Counted from the first letter of the stretch, positions 9,411 through 18,077 are shown. The stretch: 64,000 bases of DNA from Mycolicibacter heraklionensis (GCF_019645815.1 NZ_CP080997.1:2608880-2672879), one strand, 5' to 3'. Translations and numbers: made by a program. The notes: generated from the sequence alone by a model not told the origin.

Positions 9411-10898
9411 CTATCCGATCAGATAGTCCGAGAGCGGGAAGTGGTCCTGCTCCTTCACAGCGCTGCGCACCGAGGTCGGCCGGAAGAGCGGAGCCTCCCC
9501 GGTGTTCTGGTTGAACCAGTAGGAATTCGACGTCGCGCAGTTGCCGAGGTGGAACACCGAGCTGTCCAGCAGGCTCATCATCCGCTCGTAGAACCGGGTG
9601 TTGGCTTCCTCGGTGACTTCGAACGTCTGCGCCTGGCGCCGCTGCACCTCACTGAACAACCGGTTCATGTGCCGGGTCTGGTATTCGACGGTGTTGAACC
9701 AGGACAGCCCGACCCACGAGAACGGGCTGGACATGTTGATGAAGTTCGGAAATTGCGGGGCGGTCATGCCCTGGTAAGCCTGGAAACGGGTCTCACGCCA
9801 CCATTTGCCCAGGTTGCGCCCGCCGCGACCGATCACCTCGATCGCCGGCAGGTTGCCCTCCCACACGTCATATCCCGTCGCCAGCACCAGGGTGTCGATC
9901 TCGCGCTTGGTGCCGTCGCGCGCCACGATGCCGTCGGGTTCGATCCGCTCGATCCCCTCGGTCACCAGATGCACATTCGGCTTGGCGAACGTCGGGTAGT
10001 AGTCGTTGGAGATCGACGGACGCTTGCAGCCGAAGTCGAAATCGGGCCGCATCTTCTCGGCGAGTTCGCGATCCCGCACCGCCCGACGCCGATGCAGCGC
10101 CGATTGGGCCGCCATCGCCTTGTTGACGAACTTGAAGCGCCGGTAGCGCCACATGGTCAGGACCATCATGAAGTCGGTGGTGTTGTCGGTGAGCCACCGC
10201 ACGATGCGCTGGGTGAACGGCACCCGGGCGAACATCCTTTGCACCACGGGCGGGAAGACCACGTCGGACTTGGGCGTCACCAGGATCGGGGTGCGCTGGT
10301 ACACCGTCAGATCGGCGACCTCTTTGGCCAGCTCGGGGATCACCTGGATCCCGGTGGAGCCGGTTCCGATGACCGCCGCGCGGCGCCCGGCCATCGAGTA
10401 GTCGTGGTCCCACTCCGCGGTGTGCACGATGTGGCCGGCGAAGGTGTCGATGCCGGGGATGTCCGGGATCTTCGGCTGGCAGAGGAAGCCGGTGGCGACG
10501 ATGAGGAACTGCGACGTCAGCGTCTCGCCGCCGGCCAGCGACGTCCGCCATACCTTCGCGTCCTCGTCCCACTGGGCGCCGTCGACCGTGGTGTTGAAGC
10601 GCATGAAGCGCTCGACGTCGTACTTCTTCGCGACATGCTCGGCGTAGGCCTGGACCTCGTTACCGGGCGCGAACAGCCGCGACCAGTACGGGTTGGGCTC
10701 GAACCAATAGGAATAGGTGGTCGACGGCTGGTCGACGGACAGGCCCGGATAGTGGTTGACCCGCCAGGTGCCACCAAGACCGTCCAAGCGGTCGACGATG
10801 ACGATGTTCTCGTAGCCCAGCTTGTTGAGTTGGATAGCCGTGCCGATGCCGCCGAAGCCCGCGCCCACGATGACGGCGTCGTATTGCTGGGTCCCCAT
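9411..10898 (-). CDS. Flavin-containing (Baeyer-Villiger type) monooxygenase
   Basis: This 495-residue FAD/NADPH enzyme inserts one oxygen into ketone or other carbonyl substrates. There are two dinucleotide-binding motifs, GAGFGGIG near residue 12 and GTGSTGIQ in the middle. Between them, FAGHIVHTAEWD fits the Baeyer-Villiger fingerprint FxGxxxHxxxW(D/P). The start is ATG 10898, with no Shine-Dalgarno. A TANNNT box (TAGCGT) ends 9 nt upstream, so the mRNA may be leaderless. The gene is divergent from the AurF-like oxygenase at 11147. It resembles mycobacterial EthA/MymA-type enzymes in general; a specific orthologue cannot be assigned. Confidence 0.9.
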   Translation of the reverse strand: MGTQQYDAVIVGAGFGGIGTAIQLNKLGYENIVIVDRLDGLGGTWRVNHYPGLSVDQPSTTYSYWFEPNPYWSRLFAPGNEVQAYAEHVAKKYDVERFMRFNTTVDGAQWDEDAKVWRTSLAGGETLTSQFLIVATGFLCQPKIPDIPGIDTFAGHIVHTAEWDHDYSMAGRRAAVIGTGSTGIQVIPELAKEVADLTVYQRTPILVTPKSDVVFPPVVQRMFARVPFTQRIVRWLTDNTTDFMMVLTMWRYRRFKFVNKAMAAQSALHRRRAVRDRELAEKMRPDFDFGCKRPSISNDYYPTFAKPNVHLVTEGIERIEPDGIVARDGTKREIDTLVLATGYDVWEGNLPAIEVIGRGGRNLGKWWRETRFQAYQGMTAPQFPNFINMSSPFSWVGLSWFNTVEYQTRHMNRLFSEVQRRQAQTFEVTEEANTRFYERMMSLLDSSVFHLGNCATSNSYWFNQNTGEAPLFRPTSVRSAVKEQDHFPLSDYLIG

Positions 10899-11146
10899 AA
10901 GGAGAACACGCTACCCCAAGGCCGCAATATGTCGCTGTGCGCGCAGGTCAGCCCCATTTTCGGGGGTCCCGCCGCGGCAAGATAAAGTAATGGCCGCCGC
11001 CTGATACCAACATGATGCCGATCACACTCAAGTGAACGGGCAAACCTTACTGTTTTGCCAAACTTGACGGTAAGCTTCGGCTGTCCCACCCCAGGATGGG
11101 TGCGACTCTGGGGGCCAGGGGGCCCGGAATTTAGAGGATGGTTCCA

Positions 11147-12238
11147 ATGCCGACCGTCGTGATCGACATCTGCTGGTTGCTGGCCGGCATTTTGGCGATC
11201 GCCTCGGTACCCTATGCCGGTTTGTACCTGGTCAGACGCTTGAAGAACGCCATGTACGTCGGGGACGACGTCTCTTACGGAGAAACGTTGGCGACGCTGT
11301 CCGAAAGCTCGGTGCGACGCAACTTCAACCCGTATGTCGACATCGACTGGAATGATCCCGAACTCGCGGTCAAAGCGGATGACCCCCGCTGGGTGCTGTC
11401 GGGAGCGGACCCACTGGGCCGCCACCCCTGGTATCAGGCGCAGCCCCTGGAGAAGAAGATCGCGATGGGCATGTGGCGCCAGGCCAACATGGCCAAGGTC
11501 GGTGTGCAGTTCGAGGGCATTCTGGTGCGGGGCCTCATGCACTACACGTTCTGGGTGCCGAACGGCTCGCCGGAGTACCGCTACTGCCTGCACGAGTGCA
11601 TCGAGGAATGCAACCACACTCTGATGTTCCAGGAGTTGGTGAACCGCATCGGAGTCGATGTGCCCGGTATGCCGCGGTGGCTGCGGCTGCTCTCCCCATT
11701 AGTGCCGCTGTACGCCGGGCCGTTGCCCAACTCGTTCTTCTTCGGGGTCCTGGCCGGCGAGGTCCCGTTCGACTACCTGCAGACCCTTGCCCTTCGCGAA
11801 GAGGACAGCGTGCCCGCGATCATCCGGCGGATGATCGGCATCCACGTCGCCGAAGAGGCACGGCACATCTCGTTCGCCCACAAGTACCTGGAGCGGCGGG
11901 TGCCTCGACTGTGGTGGAGCAGCCGGTTCTTTCTCTCGCTGTACGTGCCCGTGGTCATGCGGATGCTCGGCCAGGCGATGGTGGTGCCGCCCCGCAAGTT
12001 CTTCCGCGAGTTCGGTGTTCCGAAGTCGGCGCGCAAGCAGTGGTTCTTCGGTACTCCGGAAGCACGCCAGACGTGGCGGGACATGTTCGCCGACGTTCGG
12101 ATGGTGTGCCACGGGCTCGGACTGATGAATCCCGCCGCGCGCCTGATGTGGCGCATCTGCAAGATCGACGGAGCGCCGTCGCGGTACCGCGGTGAACCGC
12201 AACGGGCGCAGCTGCCGGTGCAACTCACCGAGGTCTAA
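11147..12238 (+). CDS. AurF-like diiron oxygenase with N-terminal membrane segment
   Basis: This 363-residue protein has the helical diiron pattern of the AurF (p-aminobenzoate N-oxygenase) family: a mid-protein E...CLHECIEECNHTLMF segment and a later HVAEEARHISFAHKYL segment provide paired Glu/His ligands. The first 25 residues form a hydrophobic helix (IDICWLLAGILAIASVPYAG) followed by VRRLK, suggesting membrane anchoring, unusual for the soluble family founder. ATG 11147 is preferred because AGAGGA lies 8 nt upstream; ATG 11138 lies inside that SD. It is the first gene of a plus-strand series with methyltransferases, a P450 and an SDR, which suggests lipid or polyketide tailoring. The substrate is unknown. 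Confidence 0.8.
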   Translation: MPTVVIDICWLLAGILAIASVPYAGLYLVRRLKNAMYVGDDVSYGETLATLSESSVRRNFNPYVDIDWNDPELAVKADDPRWVLSGADPLGRHPWYQAQPLEKKIAMGMWRQANMAKVGVQFEGILVRGLMHYTFWVPNGSPEYRYCLHECIEECNHTLMFQELVNRIGVDVPGMPRWLRLLSPLVPLYAGPLPNSFFFGVLAGEVPFDYLQTLALREEDSVPAIIRRMIGIHVAEEARHISFAHKYLERRVPRLWWSSRFFLSLYVPVVMRMLGQAMVVPPRKFFREFGVPKSARKQWFFGTPEARQTWRDMFADVRMVCHGLGLMNPAARLMWRICKIDGAPSRYRGEPQRAQLPVQLTEV

Positions 12239-12259
12239 AGCCCGCTTCCAGCTGTGCCA

Positions 12260-12265
12260 TACTTT
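12260..12265 (+). promoter_or_regulatory. TACTTT box upstream of the first methyltransferase
   Basis: TACTTT lies exactly 4 nt before ATG 12270. The paralogue at 15527 has the same hexamer at the same distance. It fits TANNNT of SigA promoters. The spacing would place the start site within the first codons, so initiation at GTG 12273 on a leaderless mRNA is possible here. Confidence 0.35.
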
Positions 12266-12269
12266 CGGT

Positions 12270-13103
12270 ATGGTGCGTTCCCCATCTGAGACCTTGGAAA
12301 AAGTCGGCGCCGATCTGGTTTACCGCATCTCGGCGATGCCGCTGTACAAGAAGGCCTTCAAATACTGGTACCCGTTCATGACCAAGCGGATGGGACACGA
12401 CGACGTCGTCTTCCTCAACTGGGGCTATGAGCAGGACCCCCCGCTGGGCCTGAAGCTGGATGAGGCCGACGAGCCGAACCGGTACTCGATCCAGCTCTAC
12501 CACCAGACCGCCACCCAGATCGACCTGACCGGCAAGAAGGTGCTGGAAGTCAGCTCCGGCCACGGCGGCGGCGCATCTTTCCTGGCTCGGACCCTCAAGC
12601 CCGCCTCCTACACCGGCCTGGACTTCAACCCCGACGGCGTCGCCTTCTGCCAGAAGCGTCACCAGGTGCCGGGCTTGGACTTCGTGCAGGGTGACGCACT
12701 GAACCTGCCGTTCGGCGACAACTCGTTCGACGCGGTGGTCAACGTGGAGGCCTCGCACATCTACCCCGACTTCGCGCAGTTCGTCCGTGAGGTGGGACGG
12801 GTGCTGCGTCCGGGCGGGCACTTCCTGCACACCGACTTCCGCGCCAAAGAGGACATCGAGTCCTGGCAGCAGACCTTGGCCACCCCGCCGCTGCGGCTGG
12901 TCAACGAGCGCGACATCAGCCGGGAGGTCGTTCGCGGCCTGGCGGCCAACTCGCCGCGCTCCAACGATCTGATCAACGAGCGGATGCCGTTCTTCCTGCG
13001 CCGCTTCGCCCGGGAGTTCGCCGTGGTGGAGGGGTCGCTGTTCTACCGCGACCTGGACCGGGGCGAGATCACCTACCGCATTTTCGACCTCGTCAAGGAC
13101 TGA
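12270..13103 (+). CDS. Rv2952-like SAM-dependent O-methyltransferase (copy 1)
   Basis: This is a 277-residue class I methyltransferase. The SAM-binding glycine-rich motif is VLEVSSGHGGGASFLA near residue 92, followed by YTGLDFN and the post-motif region VNVEASHIYPDF. Blocks such as FKYWYPFMTKRMG, DEPNR and PASYTGLD closely match my memory of Rv2952, the phthiotriol/phenolphthiotriol dimycocerosate methyltransferase, and related glycolipid methyltransferases. It probably methylates a hydroxyl of an envelope lipid; the natural target is inferred only. ATG 12270 is chosen because the extra upstream codons overlap the end of the AurF-like gene. A strong hairpin follows the stop. Confidence 0.87.
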   Translation: MVRSPSETLEKVGADLVYRISAMPLYKKAFKYWYPFMTKRMGHDDVVFLNWGYEQDPPLGLKLDEADEPNRYSIQLYHQTATQIDLTGKKVLEVSSGHGGGASFLARTLKPASYTGLDFNPDGVAFCQKRHQVPGLDFVQGDALNLPFGDNSFDAVVNVEASHIYPDFAQFVREVGRVLRPGGHFLHTDFRAKEDIESWQQTLATPPLRLVNERDISREVVRGLAANSPRSNDLINERMPFFLRRFAREFAVVEGSLFYRDLDRGEITYRIFDLVKD

Positions 13104-13115
13104 GGACGCCGCGTC

Positions 13116-13163
13116 GAAGCGCCGGAGCGGATCGGGACTGACGTCCCGGTGCTCCGGCGCTTC
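13116..13163 (+). terminator. Strong hairpin terminator after methyltransferase 1
   Basis: The arms gaagcgccggagc (13116-13128) and gctccggcgcttc (13151-13163) form a perfect 13-bp stem. The loop contains a second perfect stem, cgggac/gtcccg, around tgac. The 3' arm runs into ttcttt. This separates the first methyltransferase from the P450 gene, which then needs its own promoter. Confidence 0.75.
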
Positions 13164-13279
13164 TTTGGTGACCGACGTCCCTTCAGGCGACGGAGGCAAC
13201 CGGGTTAGGGTGGCGGCTACTGGCCGATCGCGGGCCAGTCGCGCTCCCAACCCGACGATCGTGATGAGGGGCTTGCCAG

Positions 13280-14638
13280 ATGGATCAGAAGGACCTGACG
13301 CGTCGGCTTCGTTTTCGCGCCAGTCTGCTCAAGATCGGCACCGACGGGCTTATCGGGGTGGTCCGCGACCGGGCGACCGCCTACCGGTACGCCCTGACCG
13401 GCCGCGAAACCGCGCCGCTGACCGACTTCGACCCGTTCGCGCTCGAGACGATGCACGACCCCTACCCGGGATATCGCACGCTGTTCAACGGTCCGAAGGT
13501 CTGGTACAGCCGCAAGCGCGGCATCTGGATCATTCCGGGCTATGACGAGGTCCGGCAGGCGTTGCGCGACGACGAGGCGTTGTCCTCGGCGGAGAGCCAG
13601 GCCCGGTTCCGGGTGCACCTGCAGACTATGAACGCCACCGACCCGCCGGTGCACACCCGGCTGCGCCGGTCGGTGTCGCGGGCGTTCACTCCCCGGGCGA
13701 TGAAGTCGTGGGAGATCAACATCAACCGCGCCGCCGACGAACTCGTCGCCGCGATGATCAAGCGCGGGCGCGTCGAGATCGTGGCCGACCTGGCCAAGCC
13801 GCTTCCGAACCGGTTGATCACCATGATGCTGGCGATACCGCAGGAAGACCGCCACCAGTTCCTGGAATGGGCGGACACCATCAATGAGGCCGCGTTCGCA
13901 CCGCTGAACCTGCGCGGGATGACGATGAACATGCGCTCCAGCCAGGCGGTTGCCGCGATGTACCGCAGCCTCTACCCGATGATCAAGGCGCGCCGCGCTG
14001 AGCCCGGCGACGACCTGATCTCCATGCTGGCGGCGCCCAGCGGGGACGACACCCTCTCCGACGACGAGGTGTTCTGGACCGCGTCGATGCTGGTCGGCGC
14101 TGGCAGCGAGACCACCACGAACCTCATCTCGGGTCTGTTTCTGACGCTGGCGCAGCGCCCGGACGTCTACACCCGGCTGCGCGAACACCCCGAGCTCATC
14201 CCCGCAGCCATCGAAGAGCAGCTGCGGCTGGTCTCCCCGGTGCAGGGGTTCTACCGGACCGCGACCCGCGACTATCGGGTCGGCGACCACACCATCCCGG
14301 CTGGTGCGCGGGTGCTGGTGCTCTACGCGGCCGCTAACCGCGACCCGGCGCACTACCCGGATCCCGACACGTTCGACCTGGACCGCAATCCGACCGACCA
14401 CCTCGCCTTCGGTGGCGGCGCGCATTACTGCCTGGGCACCCATCTGACCCGCATCGAAGTGAGCCGGGTGTTGACGCAGCTCATCCCCCATGTCAAGGCC
14501 ATCAGGCTGGCCGGGGAGCACCGCCACCTGGTCAATGCGACGATGCGCGGCCTGGAGCACTTGCCCGTCGAGCTGGTGCCCGCCGAGGCGGGCGTGGACC
14601 CCGCGGCCGCACCGTCCGGGCACACCGGCACCCGATGA
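13280..14638 (+). CDS. Cytochrome P450
   Basis: This is a 452-residue haem monooxygenase. The haem-ligand loop FGGGAHYCLG (Cys near residue 385) fits FxxGxxxCxG. The oxygen-activating I-helix motif is GAGSETTT, and EQLR provides the K-helix ExxR. It would hydroxylate a lipid or polyketide-like substrate using ferredoxin supplied elsewhere; no ferredoxin gene is adjacent. The start is ATG 13280 with GAGGGG upstream. The last codons overlap the SDR start by 4 bp (ATGA), so the two are translationally coupled. They could act in sequence: hydroxylation, then oxidation of the alcohol to a ketone. Confidence 0.93.
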   Translation: MDQKDLTRRLRFRASLLKIGTDGLIGVVRDRATAYRYALTGRETAPLTDFDPFALETMHDPYPGYRTLFNGPKVWYSRKRGIWIIPGYDEVRQALRDDEALSSAESQARFRVHLQTMNATDPPVHTRLRRSVSRAFTPRAMKSWEININRAADELVAAMIKRGRVEIVADLAKPLPNRLITMMLAIPQEDRHQFLEWADTINEAAFAPLNLRGMTMNMRSSQAVAAMYRSLYPMIKARRAEPGDDLISMLAAPSGDDTLSDDEVFWTASMLVGAGSETTTNLISGLFLTLAQRPDVYTRLREHPELIPAAIEEQLRLVSPVQGFYRTATRDYRVGDHTIPAGARVLVLYAAANRDPAHYPDPDTFDLDRNPTDHLAFGGGAHYCLGTHLTRIEVSRVLTQLIPHVKAIRLAGEHRHLVNATMRGLEHLPVELVPAEAGVDPAAAPSGHTGTR

Positions 14639-15465
14639 GCGGCCAGCCGGTAGCGCTGGTCACCGGAGCGACGAGCGGGATCGGCGAGGCGACCGCCGAC
14701 CGGCTGCAGGCCGCCGGCTACCGTGTCTTCGCGGTGGGACGCAATCCCGAAGCGCTGCAACGCCTTGCGTCACGCGGGCTGACCGCGCGCGCCCTCGATG
14801 TCACCGATGAGGCCGCGGTGGATCGGCTTGTCGCGGAGATCACCGCGGACCACGGCGGGGTCGATGTCCTGGTCAACAGCGCGGGATTTCCGCTGACGTG
14901 TCCGCTCGAACAAGTGGCTCTCGATGACTTGCGCAGCCTGTTCGAGACCAATGTGGTTGCGACACTTCACTTAATCCAGACAGTCCTGCCGGGGATGCGC
15001 CGGCGCAGGTCCGGCGTCATCGTCAACATCGGCAGTACCGGCGGGCGGTTCGCCAGTCCGGGAGCCGGTGGCTACCACGTGATCAAGTACGGCATGGAGG
15101 CGCTGTCGCTGTCGCTGCGCGCCGAAGTCGCCCCGTTCGGGGTGCGGGTGGTGCTGCTGGACCCGACGGCGGTGCGGACCCCGTTCGTCACCTCGCAGCA
15201 GGAGGCGCAACCGTCCTACGCCGACGATGATCCCTACCGCAGCTTCAAGATCCGCTACGCCGACAACACCCGCCAGCTCTCTGCCAAGCGTGGCGTGATG
15301 ATCGAGCCCGATGTCGTCGCCCGTGCCGTGTTGCGCGTGGTCCGGGCCAAAAATCCCAGACCGCGCTACGTGGTTGGGCTCTCCGGCAAGGCCACCGTGC
15401 TGGCGCGAGCCGTGTTGACCGATCGGATGTGGGACCGAATCGTGATGCGCGGTCTACACGACTGA
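14635..15465 (+). CDS. Short-chain dehydrogenase/reductase
   Basis: This is a 276-residue classical SDR. TGATSGIG near residue 12 is the NAD(P)-binding motif TGxxxGxG, LVNSAG is the NNAG-equivalent, and GGYHVIK provides the catalytic YxxxK. It interconverts an alcohol and a ketone. It overlaps the P450 stop by 4 bp and is followed after 61 bp by the second Rv2952-like methyltransferase. The pair P450-SDR between two methyltransferases suggests oxidative tailoring of one lipid scaffold. The substrate is not known. Confidence 0.9.
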   Translation: MSGQPVALVTGATSGIGEATADRLQAAGYRVFAVGRNPEALQRLASRGLTARALDVTDEAAVDRLVAEITADHGGVDVLVNSAGFPLTCPLEQVALDDLRSLFETNVVATLHLIQTVLPGMRRRRSGVIVNIGSTGGRFASPGAGGYHVIKYGMEALSLSLRAEVAPFGVRVVLLDPTAVRTPFVTSQQEAQPSYADDDPYRSFKIRYADNTRQLSAKRGVMIEPDVVARAVLRVVRAKNPRPRYVVGLSGKATVLARAVLTDRMWDRIVMRGLHD

Positions 15466-15516
15466 CTACGTCGCCGTCGGCGACCCGGGCACGGCGGGGT
15501 CTCCAGAATCGTGAGA

Positions 15517-15522
15517 TACTTT
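15517..15522 (+). promoter_or_regulatory. TACTTT box upstream of the second methyltransferase
   Basis: TACTTT is 4 nt before ATG 15527, the same arrangement as for the paralogue at 12270. It suggests either a shared ancestral promoter or co-regulation. There is no recognisable SD between it and the start. Confidence 0.35.
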
Positions 15523-15526
15523 TTCG

Positions 15527-16348
15527 ATGGTCACGATGAACCGCCTGATCTTCAATCCGGTATCCCACCGCGTCATGACGAACCCGTTCGTCTACCACCT
15601 GTTGTTCACGTCGTTCGTGACCAAGCGGTTCTCTACCCAGACCAAGATGCTCAGCGGCGACGACTGGTTGTTCCTCAACTACGGCTACGAAGAGGACCCG
15701 CCGATGGCGGTGCCGCTGGAGCCTTCCGACGAGCCCAACCGGTTCTTCATCCAGCAGTACCACCGCACCGCCGCCCTGGCTGATCTGGCCGGCAAGAAGG
15801 TGCTTGAAGTGAGCTGTGGTCACGGGGGCGGCGCGTCGTATGTGGCCCGCACCTTCAAGCCCGCCTCCTACACCGGCCTGGACCTCAACGAGACCGCCAT
15901 CGAGTTCTGCCGGGAGCGCCACCAGCTGCCCGGGATGGACTTCGTGCAGGGCGACGCCGAGAACCTGCCCTTCGAGGACGGCTCGTTCGACGTGGTGTTC
16001 CAGGTGGAGGCATCGCACCTGTACCCGCACCCGGCACGCTTCTTCAACGGCGCGGCGCGGGTGCTGGCCCCCGGCGGGCACTTCCTCTACACCGATTTCC
16101 GCCGCCGCAGTGAGTTGGCCCAGTGGGACGCCGAGCTGGCCGCCACCGGGTTGCGGCTGGTGGTGCAAGAGGACATCAGCATGGACGTGTTGCGCGGAAA
16201 CGAGAAGAACTTGGCCCGCAAGCAGGACATGATCGCCCACCACGGCGGTCTGGCCCGCTTCGCCAGCGCCGCGACCGACTGGACCTTCAACGGCGCCCTG
16301 AAGAACGGCGAGTTCGTCTACCGCCTGTACCACTTCACCAAGGACTAG
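15527..16348 (+). CDS. Rv2952-like SAM-dependent O-methyltransferase (copy 2)
   Basis: This is a 273-residue class I methyltransferase, paralogous to the gene at 12270. SAM motif VLEVSCGHGGGASYVA, then YTGLDLN, QGDAENLPF and VEASHLYPHP. The blocks YGYEEDPPM, DEPNR and the C-terminal FTKD resemble Rv2952 even more closely than copy 1 does. It is predicted to O-methylate a hydroxyl on a phthiocerol-like or other surface lipid. The start ATG 15527 lacks an SD but has the shared TACTTT box. The final 15 bp, including the stop, are repeated immediately downstream. Confidence 0.87.
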   Translation: MVTMNRLIFNPVSHRVMTNPFVYHLLFTSFVTKRFSTQTKMLSGDDWLFLNYGYEEDPPMAVPLEPSDEPNRFFIQQYHRTAALADLAGKKVLEVSCGHGGGASYVARTFKPASYTGLDLNETAIEFCRERHQLPGMDFVQGDAENLPFEDGSFDVVFQVEASHLYPHPARFFNGAARVLAPGGHFLYTDFRRRSELAQWDAELAATGLRLVVQEDISMDVLRGNEKNLARKQDMIAHHGGLARFASAATDWTFNGALKNGEFVYRLYHFTKD

Positions 16349-16363
16349 TTCACCAAGGACTAG
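16334..16363 (+). repeat. 15-bp tandem duplication spanning the stop codon
   Basis: ttcaccaaggactag occurs twice head to tail at 16334-16348 and 16349-16363. The first copy encodes the terminal FTKD and stop of the methyltransferase; the second is an untranslated duplicate. This looks like recent replication slippage with no coding consequence. Confidence 0.9.
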
Positions 16364-16367
16364 GCGG

Positions 16368-16384
16368 CGGGCCGATCAGGCCCG
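16368..16384. terminator. Short hairpin between convergent genes
   Basis: cgggcc (16368-16373), the loop gatca, and ggcccg (16379-16384) form a perfect 6-bp stem between the methyltransferase stop and the end of the convergent fusion gene. It could act as a bidirectional terminator. Confidence 0.4.
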
Positions 16385-16403
16385 ACGGCTTTGTAGACGG
16401 GCC

Positions 16404-18077
16404 TTACAGTCCGCGGGCACCGAGCCAGCGGTGAATGCGTTCGGCCACGGCCTCCCAGCCCGGTTCGAGCATCATGTTGTGGCCCATGCCTGGAAAGAAC
16501 TCGGCCTCGGTGCCGTAGGCATGTGCGGTGGCCTGCACCTCTTTGCAGGTGTGCGCACCGTCCTCTTCGGCGCCCAGCACCAGCAGGGGCGTGTTCACCC
16601 GCTTCGGACGTGGCAGGTTGAGCATCAAGCAGTCGACGCTGACTCGCGCGCTGTCCTCCTGAAGCCGTGCCGCGCATTCCAGCACAGCGTGCTCCGGGGT
16701 GGTCTCGGAGAAGAACTTCTCCCGGGCCAGCTCCGGTGTGTTGATGTAGGGCAGCGCCTTTCCGGTGACTGCCATCTTGATGGCGTGCCACGGCCGATTG
16801 CGCAGCCAACGCAGACTCGACCCGTAATTGCCCTGCGGGGGAATCGAGGCCATCAGGACCCCGGCCGGCGCCGGCCGGCTCTCCAGGTACTTCTGCACGA
16901 TCAGCCCGCCCATCGAGTGACCGATCACCACCGGAGGGACCGGCAGCTCGTCGGCGACCGATCGGACATCTTGGACGTAGTCCTCGACGCTACAGGTTCG
17001 CAGCGGCTTGTCGTTGGTGCTGCTGCCGTGGCCGCGGAAACTGACGGCCAGCGCGCGGTAGCCGAGATCGGCGAAATATCCGAGGAAATTCTCGTCCCAG
17101 CACCACGCGGCGTGCCACGCACCGTGGACGAACAGCAAAGGAACAGGATGGGCCTCGCTGACGCAGCCCTTATCGATCACCTCAAGCACGACACTGCTCC
17201 CCCTGTCCAGCGACCTGCCCCTGACTGACTTCGACGATAGCCCGGCCTTCCCCGTCCCGGCTTTACGCGTCGACAGTGGCGTGCGCCGTGCCAGCAACGG
17301 TAGCAGCGGGCCGTGCGGCACGACACGGTAGACGCCCACGAGCAGCCGATTCGCCCATCCCGGCGTCACCCGGCCTCGCCCTGCGGCCATGCCGTCGACG
17401 GCCGCCCGGGCAACCTGGTCCACGGACTTCCACATCACTGCGGGCAGCACCCGCCTGCGCTCACCCGCCCGGAACCCGGCCGCGACATCCAATCCGGTGT
17501 CCACCGGTCCCGGGCACAACACGGTGGCGGTGACACCGGTGCCCCGCAGTTCGCTCCGCAAACTTTCGGTGTACGACGCCACGAAGGCTTTGGCGGCGCC
17601 GTAACTGGCCTGGCCCGGCAGCGGGCCGAACGCGGCAACCGATGACACATTCAGCACGGCGCCGCGTCCCCGCGCGACCATGCCCGGTAGGAACCGGGTG
17701 CACAGGTCGACGACAGCGGCCACGTCAATCTCGATCAGGCCCAGTTGCCGTTCCGGCTCCGTCTTCGCGACCAGCCCCACCATGGCCACACCGGCGTTGT
17801 TGACCAGCACTTCCGGCACCAAGCCGAGATCGGCGATCCGACCCGGCATTGCGGCTCGCTCGGTCGGGTTGGCCAGGTCCGTGGGCAGCACGTGTACCGG
17901 TGGCAGGTGTAGCGCGCTCAGTTCATCGGCCAGGGCGTGCAAGCGGTCGGCGCTGCGCGCGACCAGAATCAGCTGGTGGCCGCGCCGCGCGAGCTCGCGT
18001 GCCATCGCCGCACCGATCCCCGATGACGCGCCGGTGACTATCGCCGCGCGGTCGTCGCCGGGAGCTGGAAGAGCCAC
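16404..18077 (-). CDS. SDR / alpha-beta hydrolase fusion protein
   Basis: One 557-residue frame encodes two complete enzymes. Residues 1-265 form an SDR with TGASSGIG near residue 15, NNAGVA and YGAAK (YxxxK). A basic linker (STRKAGTGKAGLSS) follows. Residues from about 300 form an alpha/beta hydrolase with oxyanion region FVHGAWHAAW, nucleophile elbow GHSMG and catalytic GMGHNMM. There is no stop between the two. An internal GTG at 17189 has AGGGGGAG about 8 nt upstream, so the hydrolase may also be made separately. The fusion couples alcohol/ketone redox chemistry to ester or lactone hydrolysis. The start is GTG 18077. The substrate is unknown. A sequencing-induced fusion cannot be excluded. 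Confidence 0.82.
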   Translation of the reverse strand: MALPAPGDDRAAIVTGASSGIGAAMARELARRGHQLILVARSADRLHALADELSALHLPPVHVLPTDLANPTERAAMPGRIADLGLVPEVLVNNAGVAMVGLVAKTEPERQLGLIEIDVAAVVDLCTRFLPGMVARGRGAVLNVSSVAAFGPLPGQASYGAAKAFVASYTESLRSELRGTGVTATVLCPGPVDTGLDVAAGFRAGERRRVLPAVMWKSVDQVARAAVDGMAAGRGRVTPGWANRLLVGVYRVVPHGPLLPLLARRTPLSTRKAGTGKAGLSSKSVRGRSLDRGSSVVLEVIDKGCVSEAHPVPLLFVHGAWHAAWCWDENFLGYFADLGYRALAVSFRGHGSSTNDKPLRTCSVEDYVQDVRSVADELPVPPVVIGHSMGGLIVQKYLESRPAPAGVLMASIPPQGNYGSSLRWLRNRPWHAIKMAVTGKALPYINTPELAREKFFSETTPEHAVLECAARLQEDSARVSVDCLMLNLPRPKRVNTPLLVLGAEEDGAHTCKEVQATAHAYGTEAEFFPGMGHNMMLEPGWEAVAERIHRWLGARGL

